Below are positions 30,200-43,350 of a DNA stretch of 64,000 nucleotides, one piece after another. The stretch's first letter is position 1, and the number at the start of each line of letters is the position of its first letter. The stretch covers positions 10,074,293 to 10,138,292 of the forward strand of contig CM055108.1 of NCBI GenBank assembly GCA_029204225.1, given 5' to 3'. The translations under genes were made by a program, and so were the position numbers. Below the pieces are notes generated by a model that made no database searches, was not told the origin of the DNA, and saw nothing but the letters and a program-made list of their open reading frames with translations. The DNA is from Diphasiastrum complanatum (lineage: Eukaryota; Streptophyta; Lycopodiopsida; Lycopodiales; Lycopodiaceae).

Positions 30200-32270
30200 G
30201 CTCCACATTAACAATGATTTCAAGAGTGAAATATAATAGAAATGTGTGTAGAAAACAGATAGAAATAGTAACCAAAAGTTGACTTTGTAGTACCTAGATT
30301 TTCTTCCCAATTTGACTCGAAATAATCGAATAAGGAACAAAGATGTAGCATCAAAATGAGTTGAAAAAATCTTCTTACTATGTATGTCAGATTAAGTCTA
30401 GTGCACATCATTTCATACATCAACGAGCCGATAAGTGAGTGGCATGGATAAATTTTCATGTCTAAGATTGCAGCAAGTGTTAGAGGGCACACATCCTTGC
30501 TAAGTTTAAGTCCTAGTTCCATGGGAGAATCAATCAGGTTGGATTCGTGCATTAATTCGAATTTGTTTAGAATGTGTTGTAGATACCTTTGTTGGCTTAG
30601 AATAATTGCCTTCTTGGGTTTATTACAAAGGATTTAGATGCCAGCTAAATAATGCACTGGTCCGAGATCTGTCATGTCGAGTTTTATGGACAAATTCAAC
30701 TTGGTATTTTTTTGCAATGAAGTACTATTGCCTAAGAGCAGACAATAATCAATATAAAGAGCAATAATTATGTAGTTTAAATCATCATACTTATATAGAC
30801 ATTCAAGTCAACAACAATAGAATAAAAAGCGCTTTGTAATAGTTGATTCATTGAAACCAAGCCCTGGGTTCTTGTTTGAGACCACAAAGAACTTTATGAA
30901 TATTACATTCTCAATCTTGAAACCCTTCAATGATATAGCTTTCACGCTGTTGTGTGTAGATATCTTCATAATGTAATCATTTAAGAATGAAATCTATATA
31001 TCCATTTGATGTACTTCAAGATCTTATGTTGTTGCAATTGTCAACACGGTTCGAATAGATACAAGTTTTACAACTGGACAAAAATTCTTTGTGTAATTAA
31101 TATTTGGTAATTGTGGGTAGCCTTTGGCCAAAAGTCTTGCCTCCTATTTAGAAATGGAGCCATCAAAATTGTACTACTTTTTGAAGATCCACTTGCATTG
31201 AATGATCTTCTTTTTAGTAGGAGGATAGACAAAAGTCCATGTTTGGTTCTTGATTAGTGAGTTGTGTTCACTATCCATTGCTACTTTTCACTTATCAGAA
31301 TCCACATTAGACAATGCATCTTGAATAGTAATAGGTTTCTCGGCTAGTGTCTAGAAAGCTTGAGTTGTGAATCTTTCTGGTGGAAAGGTCATTCAACTAG
31401 ATCTTCGAACAATTGGATGTTTTTCATTATTTGAGTCTTGAAAAGAATGACATGGCTCAACATGTGAAGTGGATAGATTCAAGACAAGAATGTTTTTGAC
31501 ATTAACAGACAACAATTCAAGATTCCTTCCAGAAATAAAATCATGCTTCTTCATTTTGAAGTCATGAAATTTATCTTCTAGGGAGACTAAATTTCGACTA
31601 ACAAATGTTTCACCAACTTTTAAATCATAGACTTTGTAGGTTTTTTAATCTAATGGATATCCAAGAAATATTCACTTGATACTAGTATGGTAGAGTTTCT
31701 TCCTTCATTCTGATGAGACTTGTGCGTAGCAGACATGCCCAAAGATCCTTAGATGATCTATAGATGGCTTTGTACTTCACCAAATCTCATCAAGGATTTT
31801 ATTGTTAACAACCTTAGTATTGCAACTATTCTGTAAATTAGGCTGTTGCAATAGCCTCTGCTCAGAACTTGTTCAAAATATGAGCAACACATAACATGGA
31901 TCGTGTGGATTCAACAAGAGTTTGATTCTTTTTTTTAGCTACTTCGTTCTGTTGAGGACTGTAGCTCAAAAAATACCGTCTCTGAATTCCGTTATCACTT
32001 AGAAAAGCATTCATAGCATTGGAGATGATCTCCCCCCCTCCATTTATACATTGATCTTTTGACCTATCCAATTGCAGATAGATGTCTAAAGTATTGGAAG
32101 CATAAATATGCATCTAATTTATTCTTGATGAGCATAACAATAGTCTGTCTTGAATGGTTGTCCATTAAGGTTTTGAAATGCAATGTTCTTTTACATGATG
32201 GGGTCTACATTGACAGCGATTAAGATCACGAATGTTAGTGGCTTTGTGAGATTGGCCTTTTAAAAATATT
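30200..32270 (-). pseudogene. decayed copia integrase-reverse transcriptase, minus strand
   Basis: On the minus strand, integrase remains (NGIQRRYFLSYSPQQNEVAKKKNQTL, about 32000-31900) are followed by the start of reverse transcriptase (NQTWTFVYPPTKKKIIQCKW near 31200; EARLLAKGYPQ near 31120; EVHQMDI near 31000). The end of the domain follows (LIDSPMELGLKLSKDVCPL and SLIGSLMYEMMCTRLNLTYI, about 30530-30360). Stops and frameshifts are frequent. The upstream part is cut off where the plus-strand copia LTR begins near 32280. Confidence 0.85.
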
Positions 32271-32279
32271 GAGCTAGCA

Positions 32280-32544
32280 TTACTCAGCTGACAAATCGGA
32301 CCAGGCCAAACTATCTAATGACTCCGGACTATCGAACCAGGCCGAACTATCTGACCAGACCAAACTATCTGACCAGACCAAACTATCTGACTAGGTCGAA
32401 CTATCTGACTTCGTCATCAGGGAAAAGTCGATCCAAGACTTTATGGCAGTTCACCTACTTGCACATAATCTTTATTACTTAAAAGGCGGCAACCAACTAC
32501 AAGGCGATTGTAATTAATTAAGTAGGTAGAAAAGCACTGACCTG

Positions 32545-32579
<35 letters not shown>

Positions 32580-32845
32580 TGTAAATAGATATCTTTTTTA
32601 GTTAGTTATCTATAAAATACGGAAGCTCTAAAATATCTTAGCCTCACTGAATTGCGCTCATCAGCTTCACGCTGATGTACTCACCTTCTGATTTTTTTAT
32701 CACAAGTACATTTTTACACTACTATTTTTGTTCTATTGAACATTACTACTGTTTATTCATTTTGATTATTGCTGGTAACTGTTGCACTTTTGATCTACAA
32801 CAGTCCGTTGTTCTACTTCCACTGCTATCCCAATTATTTTTGACA
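32280..32845 (+). repeat. 5'-truncated 5' LTR of a plus-strand copia
   Basis: It aligns with the 3' LTR at 37739-38408 from the phrase ACAAATCGGACCAG onward and ends TTGACA directly before the primer-binding site. The first 100 or so bases of the LTR are missing. It contains an 18-bp minisatellite built on CCAGACCAAACTATCTGA and a TA run at about 32548-32578. Confidence 0.8.
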
Positions 32846-32857
32846 TGGTATTAGAGC
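32846..32857 (+). promoter_or_regulatory. copia primer-binding site variant
   Basis: TGGTATTAGAGC abuts the LTR end and differs from the TGGTATCAGAGC form in this window by one base. Confidence 0.8.
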
Positions 32858-32927
32858 GGGTGTTTCAGTAATCTGCATTTCCACTGCAGGTTATCAGCCT
32901 TGTTTCTACCAAGACATTGTTTAGCAA

Positions 32928-33465
32928 GTGCACAACCAACAGTATTCTGATATTGTTGTTTCTACCAATGATCTCTCACTCTATACCAGAATAGATCCAT
33001 CTTCTAGTTCATCTTTGATCGACAAACTCGATGGAAATAACTACCATCTCTGGAAGTTCAAGATGAAAGTAGTTCTACTTGCCAATGAACTTTGGGACAT
33101 AGTTGATGGCACAAAGGTCAAGCCAGAAGGTGATGTAGCCTTCATCACCAAATGGAGATTGAGAGATGGCAAGGCATTCGCCATGATTACTCTCAATATC
33201 GAAGACTCTCAAATCAGCCATATATGAGCTGCTCAGACTACTAAGGATGCATGGGACATCCTAGCAACCTTTATGATATCAAGGATGTCACTTCCAAACT
33301 TCATTTGAGGAAAAATTCAAGTCATCTCAACACTTTCAAATATCTTCTGGAGTAGATGACTACAATTGGCTCAGTCATTGAAGATTCTGATGTTGTTATG
33401 ACTCTATTATCGAGTCTACCTTATGCCTATGAAAATTGGTTCATGGCAATTTCGACCCAGGAGCA
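32928..33465 (+). pseudogene. copia gag, broken by a chromovirus
   Basis: A 99-codon open frame carries the copia gag opening (SSSLIDKLDGNNYHLWKFKM, VLLANELWDIVDGTKV). It then runs into stops (near 33226 and 33307) while remaining readable in other frames to about 33465. The rest of gag, including the zinc knuckle, is missing, and the next copia domain (protease) appears only after the inserted chromovirus at about 35340. Confidence 0.85.
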
Positions 33466-34136
33466 TGTTGCACACAAGCTCACAAACCCTAAGTAAATAC
33501 ACAGGATTACCCAACAAATCCGTCACTTTATTAATCTCAAGCAAATGTACATAGATCAACAAGCAAACATGAGAGCTCTGCTACAAGTCTCCTCCCAACT
33601 ATAGCTGCATAGGAATACCATAATCATAATGAGGAATGTCTGACAAGGCTCACCCTATATCCCCTCAAGCACCCCTTAACCCTGACACATCCTAACGTCG
33701 ACACATGGCAAACTCCATGCACAGCCGACACTTGCCACTTGGCAGTACCTTGACACATAGGCAAGCTAGTAGGTGGACAGTCTGACACGTGTCACTCATG
33801 CATTGGACCAAGTGTCCCAATGAGCATATGACACATGTCTTGTTGACCCGTCCATTGACCGTCTGACAAGTGCCACTCATGCACTGGACCAAGTGTCTCA
33901 GTGAACATGTGACATGTGTCATGTTGACCAATCAACCCTTCCTACTTTTTAGGAGGTCAGTCCAGCAGACTCTCATGAGACCCAGTACCCCCTTGGCCAT
34001 CTCGTATTTAGTCACTATAACAAATATTTACATTGCAATTTACAATTGTCTCCACAGGTCGGTGACTTAGCCATTTACAATTTAATAATTACAATTTATC
34101 ATACATTGAGCAAAGGGATTCAAAGTACATGTGACA
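33466..34136 (-). repeat. 3' LTR of a chromovirus (Ty3/gypsy)
   Basis: In the minus sense it begins TGTCACATGTAC right after the polypurine run GAGGAGGGAAGGGA (34137-34150) and ends GTGCAACA at 33466. That gives about 671 bp. The inner border is well supported; the outer one rests on the resumption of copia gag sequence. Confidence 0.65.
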
Positions 34137-34148
34137 TCCCTTCCCTCC

Positions 34149-35333
34149 TCAGATGCCATCGTCCTCGATGGCAAAGTCTGAATACTGTGCATGCAACCCA
34201 TCCACGGTCTCCCAGGTAGCATCACTGAGAGGTTGTCCATGCCATGCAACCAAGTACTCACGGAGCAAACGATTCCGCAACCGTCTATGCCTCCGGTCTA
34301 ATACTCTCGCTGGTCCATGCATCACCTCCCCATGCTCCTGAAACAATACAAGGCCATCAGCCAACAAGTTATCACCATCATGTAAAACCTTCTTTAAGCG
34401 TGAAACATGAAAAACATGATGAACGTTACAACCAACAGGCAAATCCAATTCATAAGCAACGCTATTAATCTTTTTAACAATTTTCCAAGGTCCACAGTAT
34501 CTAGGTGACAGCTTATAACACTTCCCTGTCTTTAGGGTTTTCGAGTCCTTTGGAATCCTGAGAAATACCATATCTCCTTCCTCGAACTCTCTTGGCATAC
34601 GATCCAGATCAGCATATGTCTTTGCCCGATCCATCACCGCTTTTACATTTTCCTTAGCTAACTCCAACATCTGTTGCATGTGAGTTAGGAATTCCATAGC
34701 ACTAGGTGTATTATGAGGCATACCTATAGAAACTGGACTGGCTGGTCTAAAACCATAATTTAGCTCGAAAGGACTCATCTTTGTAGATGCATTCTTTTTA
34801 TCATTATAGGCAAACTCCAACAATGGTAGGTAACGTTCCCATTGTGTTTGCCTTTCACTCACATACGCCTAAGCATGTCTTCTAAGGTTTGGTTAACTCT
34901 CTCAGTCTACCCATCTGTTTCAGGATGATCAGAACTACTCATTCCCAACTGCACCTCTAACTTCTCAAATACTGCAGTCCAAAAATTGCCAGAAAAACAA
35001 GAATCCCTGTCAGACACAATGGATCTAGGTAATCCATGAAGTCTGAATGCATGTTGTATAAACAAATCAGCCGTACCAGGTATGAGCTATTTTTGTGAGT
35101 CTGTCAACCACAACTAGGATATCATTATGTTGATGTTGTGTATGCGGTAAACATGTAATAAAGTCCATGGAAATACTCTCCCATCTCCCTTCTGGTATAG
35201 GTAACGGGCGTAATAATCCAGGCACTTTAATCCTTTCAGCCTTATTAACTTGACACTTAAAACAATGTTTCACATAATGGTTTACTTCTTTCTTAAGTCT
35301 CGACCACCAAAAAGAAGCTGCCTTTATGACCAA
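34149..35333 (-). pseudogene. chromovirus integrase with chromodomain, 5'-truncated
   Basis: On the minus strand, the integrase zinc-finger region (YVKHCFKCQVNKAE) leads into the catalytic core with SMDFITCLP, IVSDRD and, after a stop, TERVNQTLEDML, so all three acidic positions are visible. The last 237 codons form one open frame (34862-34149) with the C-terminal DNA-binding part (VFLRIPKDS, LSPRYCGPWKIVKKI, YELDLP, HHVFHVSRLKK). It ends in a chromodomain (EYLVAWHGQPLSDATWE). At least two stops break the core. Gag, protease, reverse transcriptase and the 5' LTR are absent; it lies in antisense orientation inside a copia element. Confidence 0.9.
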
Positions 35334-37738
35334 GGTTGGAGAACATCAAAATATCGACTCCTAGTACTTGGACTCAGGAGCAACTCAACATATGACTCAT
35401 CATCGAGACTAATTCCAATGCTACAAGCCATTCACCCATTCAAGAGTTGTACAACTTGGAGACAACTCATCTCATTCTATCGAAGGTAAAGGGACAGTCA
35501 AATTTGAGTTTCAGAAAGGTGATGTAAAGTTGTTGTCCAATGTTCTTCATGTTTCTTACCTTACCAAGAATCTGCTTTCAGTAAGTAGAATCACTGATTC
35601 TGGTCAAAGGATTGAATTTGATACAAAGGGCTGCACCATACTCAATAAGTCTAGGAAAGTTTTAACTTTTGGTAGACGATGTGGCTATCTTTACAAGCTT
35701 AGTTACTGCTATTCGACAAATAGCCAACTTCTTCATTCATCCACTTCTGAATCGACTGATATGCTTTGGCATTTCAAATTAGGCCATCTAAACTTCAATA
35801 GTAGTCAGCAAATGTCGACTTAGAGTCTAGTGCAAATGTCCTTTTATTTCTGATTTAGTTCATACTTCCAAAGGTTTGCTTGATCTTGTACATAGTGACA
35901 TTTGTGGCCCTATGCAGACATTTGTGGCCCTATGCAGACTACTTTCACAGGGGGAGCCCTCTATTTCCTAACATTCATTGATGACTTCTCTTAAAGGACT
36001 GCTACTTATTGTCTGAAGAACAAATCCGAAGCTTTTAAAATTTTCAAGCAGTTCAAGGTGTCTACTGAGAATCAGACCTAGAGAAAAATCAAGGTTCTAC
36101 ATATTGATGGAGGGGGAGAATTCACCTCCACCAAATTCAAGAACTTCTGTAAGGTCAATGGAATACATCAGTAATAAACAACTAGCTACTCACCTCAATC
36201 CAATGGCGTAGCTGAGAGGAAGAATCGGACACTCATCGAAAGTGCCAAGAGCATGCTGGCCCATGCCTCTCTTCCAAAAAATTTTTGGGCAGAAGCTGTT
36301 ACTACATCCGCCATCCAGATAGCCTCCATCTTGATTCATGGATGATCCAGTTTGCTACTTTATACAAGAACCAAACACTATTTCAGAGGCAATGTTGACA
36401 CCTGATGCTGACCAGTGGAAAGCTGCAATGGACACTGAATTTGATTCTCTTATTGAGAATCAAACATGGACTATTACTAAGCTGCCAAAGGATCAAAATC
36501 TGATTCCATGCACATGAATCTTCAAAACAAAGTTTGATGCGAAAGGAAGATTAAATCGATACAAGGATAGGCTTGTCGCCAAAGGCTTCTCCCAGATTCC
36601 AGATCTAGATTATTCAGAGACCTTCAGCCCTGTCGTTAGGCATGTTTTGATTCATCTACTACTCTCTTTTGCTCCTACAACTGACCTCGAAGTCCACCAA
36701 ATGGATGTCTAGACTGTCTTCCTCAACGGGACTATCGAAGAGGAGATCTATATGTCGCAGCCAAAGGGATACGAGATCAGGGGCAAGGAGCACTTAGTGT
36801 GCAAAATCCATAAGGCTATGTATGGTCTTAAACAATCACCAAGAGTCTGGTTTCAGAAAATCAATGCATTTCTAATCGAGAATGGTTTTATTCCAAACTC
36901 GGCAGACTTGAATGTTTACTTCAAGTCTGTTTTTCCTTCTTTCATAATCATCACTCTTTATGTGGATGATATGCTACTTTTTAGTAACAATCTAAATTTA
37001 TTGAAGGATACAAAATGCATGCTAGCACAGGAGTACAAGATGATTGATATGGGTTCAGCCCATTACTGCCTTGGAATCTAGATTCATCGAAATCGATCCA
37101 GCAGACAGCAGTCAACAACGATATCTCACTAATGTGCTAGAAAAATATGGAATGACCAATTGCAAATCAAGTTACTTTCCACTCAACCATGGTCTGAAAT
37201 TATCGAAGGAACAATGCCCTCAAACTGAGGCAAAAAATGAGGAAATGAAGCAATATCCATTTCACTCCATTATCGGCTCACTGATGTATGCAATGCTCTA
37301 CACTTGACCAGACCTTGCATACTCAATCAGTTCACTTAGCTAGTTCCTATCGAGGTCCAATATCATGGAACAGCTGAAAATAGAACTTAGAATACATAGC
37401 TGTCACAAATACTACCAAGGAGGCAATTTGGCTAAGGAACCTGCTTGCAGATATTGACCTTGCTCATCCACATCCAATGACAGTCTATTCTGACAATCAA
37501 AGCACAATTGCACTATCTCTAAATCCGAGATTTCACTCTCGAAGCAAACATATCGAAATCAGGTATCACTACCTTAGAGAAAATGTGCAAGGCAAGGAAG
37601 TGTCATTGGTTTACTGCAGGACATATCTTATGGCAGCAGATGACTTGATGAAAGCTCTATCAAAGGAGCACCATCTTAGACTAAACAACATGCTAAATCT
37701 GAAGATCAAAGTTTTTCAAGATCCACATTAAGGGGGAG
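35334..37738 (+). pseudogene. copia protease-integrase-reverse transcriptase-RNase H remains
   Basis: This continues the copia begun at 32280. The order is a protease-like stretch (YLDSGATQHMTHH about 35370), the pre-integrase block (LWHFKLGHLN about 35765), integrase (NGVAERKNRTLIESAKSML about 36200) and reverse transcriptase (EVHQMDV, FLNGTIEEEIYM, YGLKQSPRVW, ITLYVDDMLLFSN about 36960). RNase H follows (YSDNQSTIALSLNPRFHSRS about 37490) and a polypurine run AAGGGGGAG just before the 3' LTR. A large piece is missing between integrase and reverse transcriptase near 36340-36380, and stops are common. Confidence 0.88.
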
Positions 37739-38408
37739 TGTTGGATATCTATGCTTAGGACCAAATCCATTCAGTAATGAGCATCTTGAAAAATCCTAAC
37801 TCAACCGAAAAATCTGACCCAACCGACAAATCTGACTCAGCCGACAAATCTGGGAAAGCCAAAAAATCTGACTCAGCCAACAAATCGGACCAGACCGAAC
37901 TGTCTAACTAGGCCAAACTATCTGACCAGGTCGAACTATTTGATGAGTCCGAACTATCATACTAGGCCGAACTATCTGACTTCGTCATCAGAAAAAAGTC
38001 GATCCAAGACTTTATGGCAGTTCACCTACTTGTACATAATCTTTATACTTAAAAGGCGGTTACCAACTACAAGACGGCTGTAATTAATTAAGTAGGCAGA
38101 AAAGCACTGATCTGAAAAAAAAGATATCTTGTAAATAAATATCTTTTTAAGTTAGTTATCTATAAAATACGGAAGCTCTAAAATATATGAGCCTCACTGA
38201 ATTACGCTCATCTGCTTCAAGCCCATGTACTCACCTTCTGAGTTTTTATCATGAGTACATTTTTACACTACTGTTTTTGTTCTATTGAACATTACTATTG
38301 TTTATTTATCTTGATGATTGTTGGTAACTATTGCACTTCGGATCTACAACTGTCCGTTGTTCTACTTTTGTTCTTCTACTTCCGCTGCTATCCCAATGAT
38401 TTTCAACA
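37739..38408 (+). repeat. 3' LTR of the plus-strand copia
   Basis: This LTR of about 670 bp starts TGTTGGATATC after the polypurine run and ends TTCAACA. It carries a degenerate minisatellite with units of about 17-18 bp (AATCTGACTCAGCCGAC type, then CCAGGTCGAACTATC type). It matches the truncated 5' LTR over most of its length, with scattered substitutions and small gaps. Confidence 0.82.
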
Positions 38409-39058
38409 ATGGTCTGCACTCGACCTAATCTAGCATTTATAGTCAGCACATTGTCATAGTTTATGTCAAATCCTGGCCTACCTCACTAGAAGGCTCTACT
38501 TAGAGCACTAAGATACATTCAAGCCACTAAGCACTATGTTTTGTGTTATAACAGAAATACAGAGGATGCTTTGACGTTACTTACTTCTCTGATTAAGCTG
38601 AAAATGTGGACACAAGAAAATCCACATCTGGCTATCTTTGCTTTCTAGCCGGATAACCCATTTCATGGAATAGTCAAAAGTAGAAATGCATTTCTTTGTC
38701 TTCCACAAAATTCAAATATGTTGCAGCTACCTCTGCAGTGAAGGAAATCATCTGGCTCAGAAGATTGCTTCAGGATCTTATGATCTCCCAAATCAGTCCA
38801 ACTACACTCTATTGCAACAATCAGAGCTGCATTGCTCTATCTCTGAATCCACGAACTCACTCTAGAACTAAACACATCGAAGTTCAATTTCATTTTCTTA
38901 GAGAAAAAGTTCAGAATAAAGATGTCAAATTAAGTTACTGTCCAACTGACTGTATGTTGGCTGATATCTTGACTAAGCCTCTATCAAGGGAAAAACATGT
39001 TGCATTATGTAGCTTGCTCAATTTCATTCAGTATCTAGGAGTTAAGCTTAAGGGGGAG
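38409..39058 (+). pseudogene. RNase H end of a second plus-strand copia
   Basis: Immediately after the LTR, copia coding resumes in mid-domain with CTRPNLAF, LRYIQATKHYVL, and later VKEIIWLRRLLQDL, NQSCIALSLNPRTHSRTKHI and a segment with YCPTDCMLADILTKPLSREK. It ends at a polypurine run AAGGGGGAG at about 39050. The natural reading is that the copia at 32280-38408 inserted into this element; the part left of the insertion is no longer recognisable. Confidence 0.8.
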
Positions 39059-40029
39059 TGCTGGAATTAAGCTTCACTCCAACACACCCAAATTCGAGTC
39101 ATTTGACTCACTCAAATTTGATTCTTGAGCACAAGTATACCATGTAAATATGTACTCTCTCTATACACAATGACATTGTAGCCTTACTTCTAAGTCAAAC
39201 ATCCACGCAATCAATCAACTGAAGCAGAAGCAGGTTCGACATGGAATTCTTCGAGTTCAAGGTCTTCAAGTTTGAGGTTCATGACGTCGAATTCTCCGAC
39301 TTCGAAGTCTTCAAAATCGATCCACGCCATCACCATCCTACCAACTTGCTCTATCATGTCCGATGCAAAGTACATTACAATTCACTTCAGTACCTTTTAA
39401 TAACTGCATCGTTTCACACTCATTGCCCACATAGTCATTGTAACTGTTCCATGTATATATTATACATAATGGATATATGCAAGTGAGAAGAGTTATGAAT
39501 GCATGGATGAGTGACAAGAACATGAATAATAATTTAGTGTGATTCTGAGTTCCTCCACAAACTCCATTGTATCTTAATTATCTGATTTCTTAGGATCAGA
39601 GATATTCGAGAGAGTGAAAGTTATTCAAGTAGTAGATATAGTTATTCAATTTGTAGCTAGCTAAGCTAGATTCAGCACATAGTGCGCTATTACTGTGAAC
39701 CATCAAGGACACAAAGATTGTGATCTGATCGTTGTATTCACAACAGCTTAATTCAGAATCTCTATTTTCTTATGTATGTTCCACTGTGAATGCTTTCTGA
39801 TATTTTCTCTCTAATTGATACTCGCTCCATTCGGGATGTCTAATCCCGAAGGAAGCATGGTTGTCTCATATGCCTAATTGTTTTGCTCCCTTCATGGTTG
39901 TCTTCGACACCTACAAGACATTCCTCCTGTCGATCTAAGTTAATGTCTAAAACTATAGTTTGGTAAAGATCCTATAATAATTTTCTATGCTGAGTTCTCT
40001 TTACTATTCCACACTTAATTACGAGAGGA
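39059..40029 (+). repeat. putative 3' LTR of the second plus-strand copia
   Basis: It starts TGCTGGAATTAAGC after the polypurine run and may end at GATCCAACA near 40029. Its right half (about 39590-39960) is similar to 41650-42060, including the phrase CTACTGTGAACC / ATTACTGTGAACC and CATGGTTGTC. The outer end is uncertain. Confidence 0.5.
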
Positions 40030-41640
40030 TCCAACAATTGGCATATCACATCATGTGAGGGACTTGATGGTGGCTTTGGAGTTCACATCTCAGTGTATTC
40101 TCAAGAAATGGTTTGGAATCATTCATAGGAGCAGCTTGAGGGAATACTGGTGGGACACTACATGGTAGATGCTTAGATCTTCGTGATCAGGGATGGCATT
40201 GGGTTACCTAATAGGGATAGCACTGCAAGATGCCATGGGATGATCATTAGGGGGCAGTTATCTCATATTGGACCTGAGTCATTGGACATGACTTGTAGGT
40301 GCGATTCATGATGGATCAGGATGCTACAAATGCAAGTGGGCAAAGTGTGAAGCTTTTGGAGCCAGCTCTAGGTTGGAGAGATGATGGAGATCGCACAGTT
40401 GGGTGTGATCAAAGGGCAAACACTATTATGTGTGTTTTGCTAGCGATCTACTAGAGGGGACACTCATGGTGAGGACTTCATGGTGTGCTCATTTGGGAGT
40501 ACAGGTTGGCGATATAGCAGGGGGATAGTCATTGGCATCAACATCGATGGGGAGGCATCTACCATCATGGGGTGTGGATAAGCTACCTATAGATTTCATG
40601 TATTTGGCTGTATTTGCAGGAATCTAGGCTTGGTACAAGTGTCGAAACCTATATGGTTCAGATCCACAGGTGGTGAGATCAAGAAGCCTAGAGGAAGTCA
40701 CTTAGAGCCATATACCTCAGTACGATCAGGAAGACAGTAGCCTCGGAATCTCGTGAGCGACGACTCATGGATGAGCTTGCATTGACATAATGTCAGGTGG
40801 CACATAGCCAGGGAGAGCGAGCAGATGCTAGGAGCCAGGAGATGCAAGTGATGCTTCGGCGATCGGCTTGGATAGCAGGATGGTGACCAGGAGCGAAGTC
40901 ATCAAGTGAGCATAGTATGTGGATGATGAGTCCATTGGAGTGGCACTCAAGGAGATGCTATAGTTGCGCTCAGGTATGATATGTCTTGTATGCATAGTGG
41001 ATGTTCTTCAGCTGGTGCATCATGTGTGGGGAGATAGGCTCCTTGGTGGGAGGCCTATGTACTGGTCAAATCAGAGTTGGCAATGTCAAGCATGAGAAGT
41101 TGAGCCTACATGGGATGTAGGACAGGTAGATCATCATCAGTATATCTGGGAGATGGGCGAGCTACTCAAGTATAGCCTATGGTGAGGTTTGCATACATTC
41201 ATTCATTGAGTCCTTAGTAGACTCTTTTGATCAAAACGTTGCATAGAAGGTGATGATTGTTCAAGTTGCCAAATAGAATTCATGTACCACTAGGTGTGCT
41301 CACCTTGTGAGCTGCAATGATGTTTTGATATTTGTGAATCTGGCTCATCAACATTGTCACTACTAGTGTAATCCACTAGTGTTGGATTGATTTGACTGGT
41401 ATAGCTCATTATCGTTATTCAAAAGGCTTTCATAACATTCCAAATGGTCCCTATATGAGTCTATTGCTCATCTGATTTACTATCATTGTGTTCTTCATAT
41501 TGATCTTCATAGTCACAATGTGATTGATTCCTGCACTCAAATTGACTATCAAATCCTTGCTCACATCATAATCAAAATCCATTTTGTGAATCGAAGGAAG
41601 ATCTTGCTAGTGTAAGCAAGAAAAGATGCAACTAAGCAAT
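40030..41640. other. unrecognised GC-richer stretch without open frames
   Basis: The base composition is visibly less AT-rich than the surroundings and stops are frequent in all frames. It lies between two similar LTR-like blocks and could be the decayed interior of an LTR element. No protein motif is recognisable. Confidence 0.35.
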
Positions 41641-43350
41641 AATTATAATTGATTATATGAATCATTCGAATCAAAATCTATCAAGAGAGTGAGAGCAATC
41701 TAATATGGTAGAGAGATTGACTTATCTCTCAGATGCATATTCGATCAACTGAAGAAGCATAGTAGGATCATAGCGCTTAGCGCACAACTACTGTGAACCT
41801 TATCGGTCATAGTATTCCCTTTCGTGATCTAATCATTGTATTTCAAGAGCTTCAGTTCACATATTCTCTATTATTTATGTATGTGTTAATCATAGTCGAA
41901 TGCTCTCGTATTGCTTCTCTATCTAAATCATAAATACTTATATTCCATATATTAACATAAAATATCTAACAAAGAATGCATGGTTGTCATAGACACCTAA
42001 ATTACTCGCACTCTTCGTGGTTGTCGACGACTACATAAGATATTCTACTAAGTTAAATAAATTATATAAGTATCTAGCGATTTGTTTGAATATGAAAAGA
42101 TCGATCCTTAAAAGTATTGTTTTCTTCTTGGGAGAACCATTCCAATATTTCGCGTTGTTATCGAACATTCCCCAACACAATGGAGTTTGGAAGGAAGTCA
42201 ATGTTAAAAGACAAACCATGATGGCAGTCTCAACTTTTTTAGTTTGGACCTTAGTTGAAGGCCAAACTACCTCACATGTAAGTGATCACCCATACATGAA
42301 AAATAGCATACGACATCTGGTGAATGGAAAAGAAGTGACTAACATGCAACTTTTGCTTTTCTTTAAGTGGTATGCAATTGATTCATAGCAAGCATGCATC
42401 TCATTGACTGTCTGAATGACAAAGCTCATAAGTTTGCATGTATAGACCTATTTAATGTAGATGTTAAGCAAAAACTTCATGTAAGGTACCAATCATCCTA
42501 TTAGGCCCCAAGCTTTTTTTCAAATTCTTTAGGGAATAGCTTCTGAAGAGTGCACAACCTTTTCTTGTTTGCATTCCACAAATGTATATGCTTACTTTGA
42601 AATCTCATAATTGCATTGATCATACTATGTGAAAGCTAAAATTTGCGTTTGAGAGGGCTACTATGGTGGCCAAAATTTTTCTCTCTCATAGTTCGTGGAA
42701 GTAGCAACAAAAGAATGTCTTTTGATAGTAGTCCTTCAATCCATTCTTAGTAGTCTGCATGGCATAGCATCGTGATCCTCCTCAACAAAGTACCATTGAC
42801 TATGACTTTCAAGTATATGATAAACTAGCTCAAAGCATGTGATCAAGCTATCTTCTATACTCGGAGTTCAAGACAGAGTTCTATCTAGTAACCCCTATGC
42901 ACATGCTCACAAGTCAAGCTTTATAGAAAGCTAGACATGAGAACTGAAGGTGTCAGAATTTTGACCAAAATTTTCACCTACATTCATCAAAGCTACCAAT
43001 CCTAGGGCCACTAGAACATATTGGTGAGGACTGATGTGTTTTCTCACACATCGCTAACTTGATGAAGCCATGGATCCTTTAGGAAGAAGATAAAAGTCTA
43101 TAATGTGTTGTTGATGTGACTCTTTGATCTATAACTAAGGGCCCCGTTCTTGTGAAGGATAGTGCTCTCCTCAAGGAGCCGAGGCAAATTTTCTTGAATG
43201 ATAGTCATGTTGCATGGGATGTTCTTGTTGTTGGAAGAAGGAAAGAATGCAAGATAGAGAAAACAGCATTCGATAGATGCTACTATCGGTCTCTACAGAA
43301 GGATCCTTTCTTCAATGTATGACTATGCCTATCAAATTCAGACAATACTG
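41641..43350. other. LTR-like block and decayed repeat DNA
   Basis: The first 420 bases resemble the right half of the LTR at 39059-40029. Beyond it, one 123-codon open frame (42017-42388) resembles no family I know. Fragments reading like decayed copia integrase leaders may be present but are too broken to assign. Confidence 0.35.
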
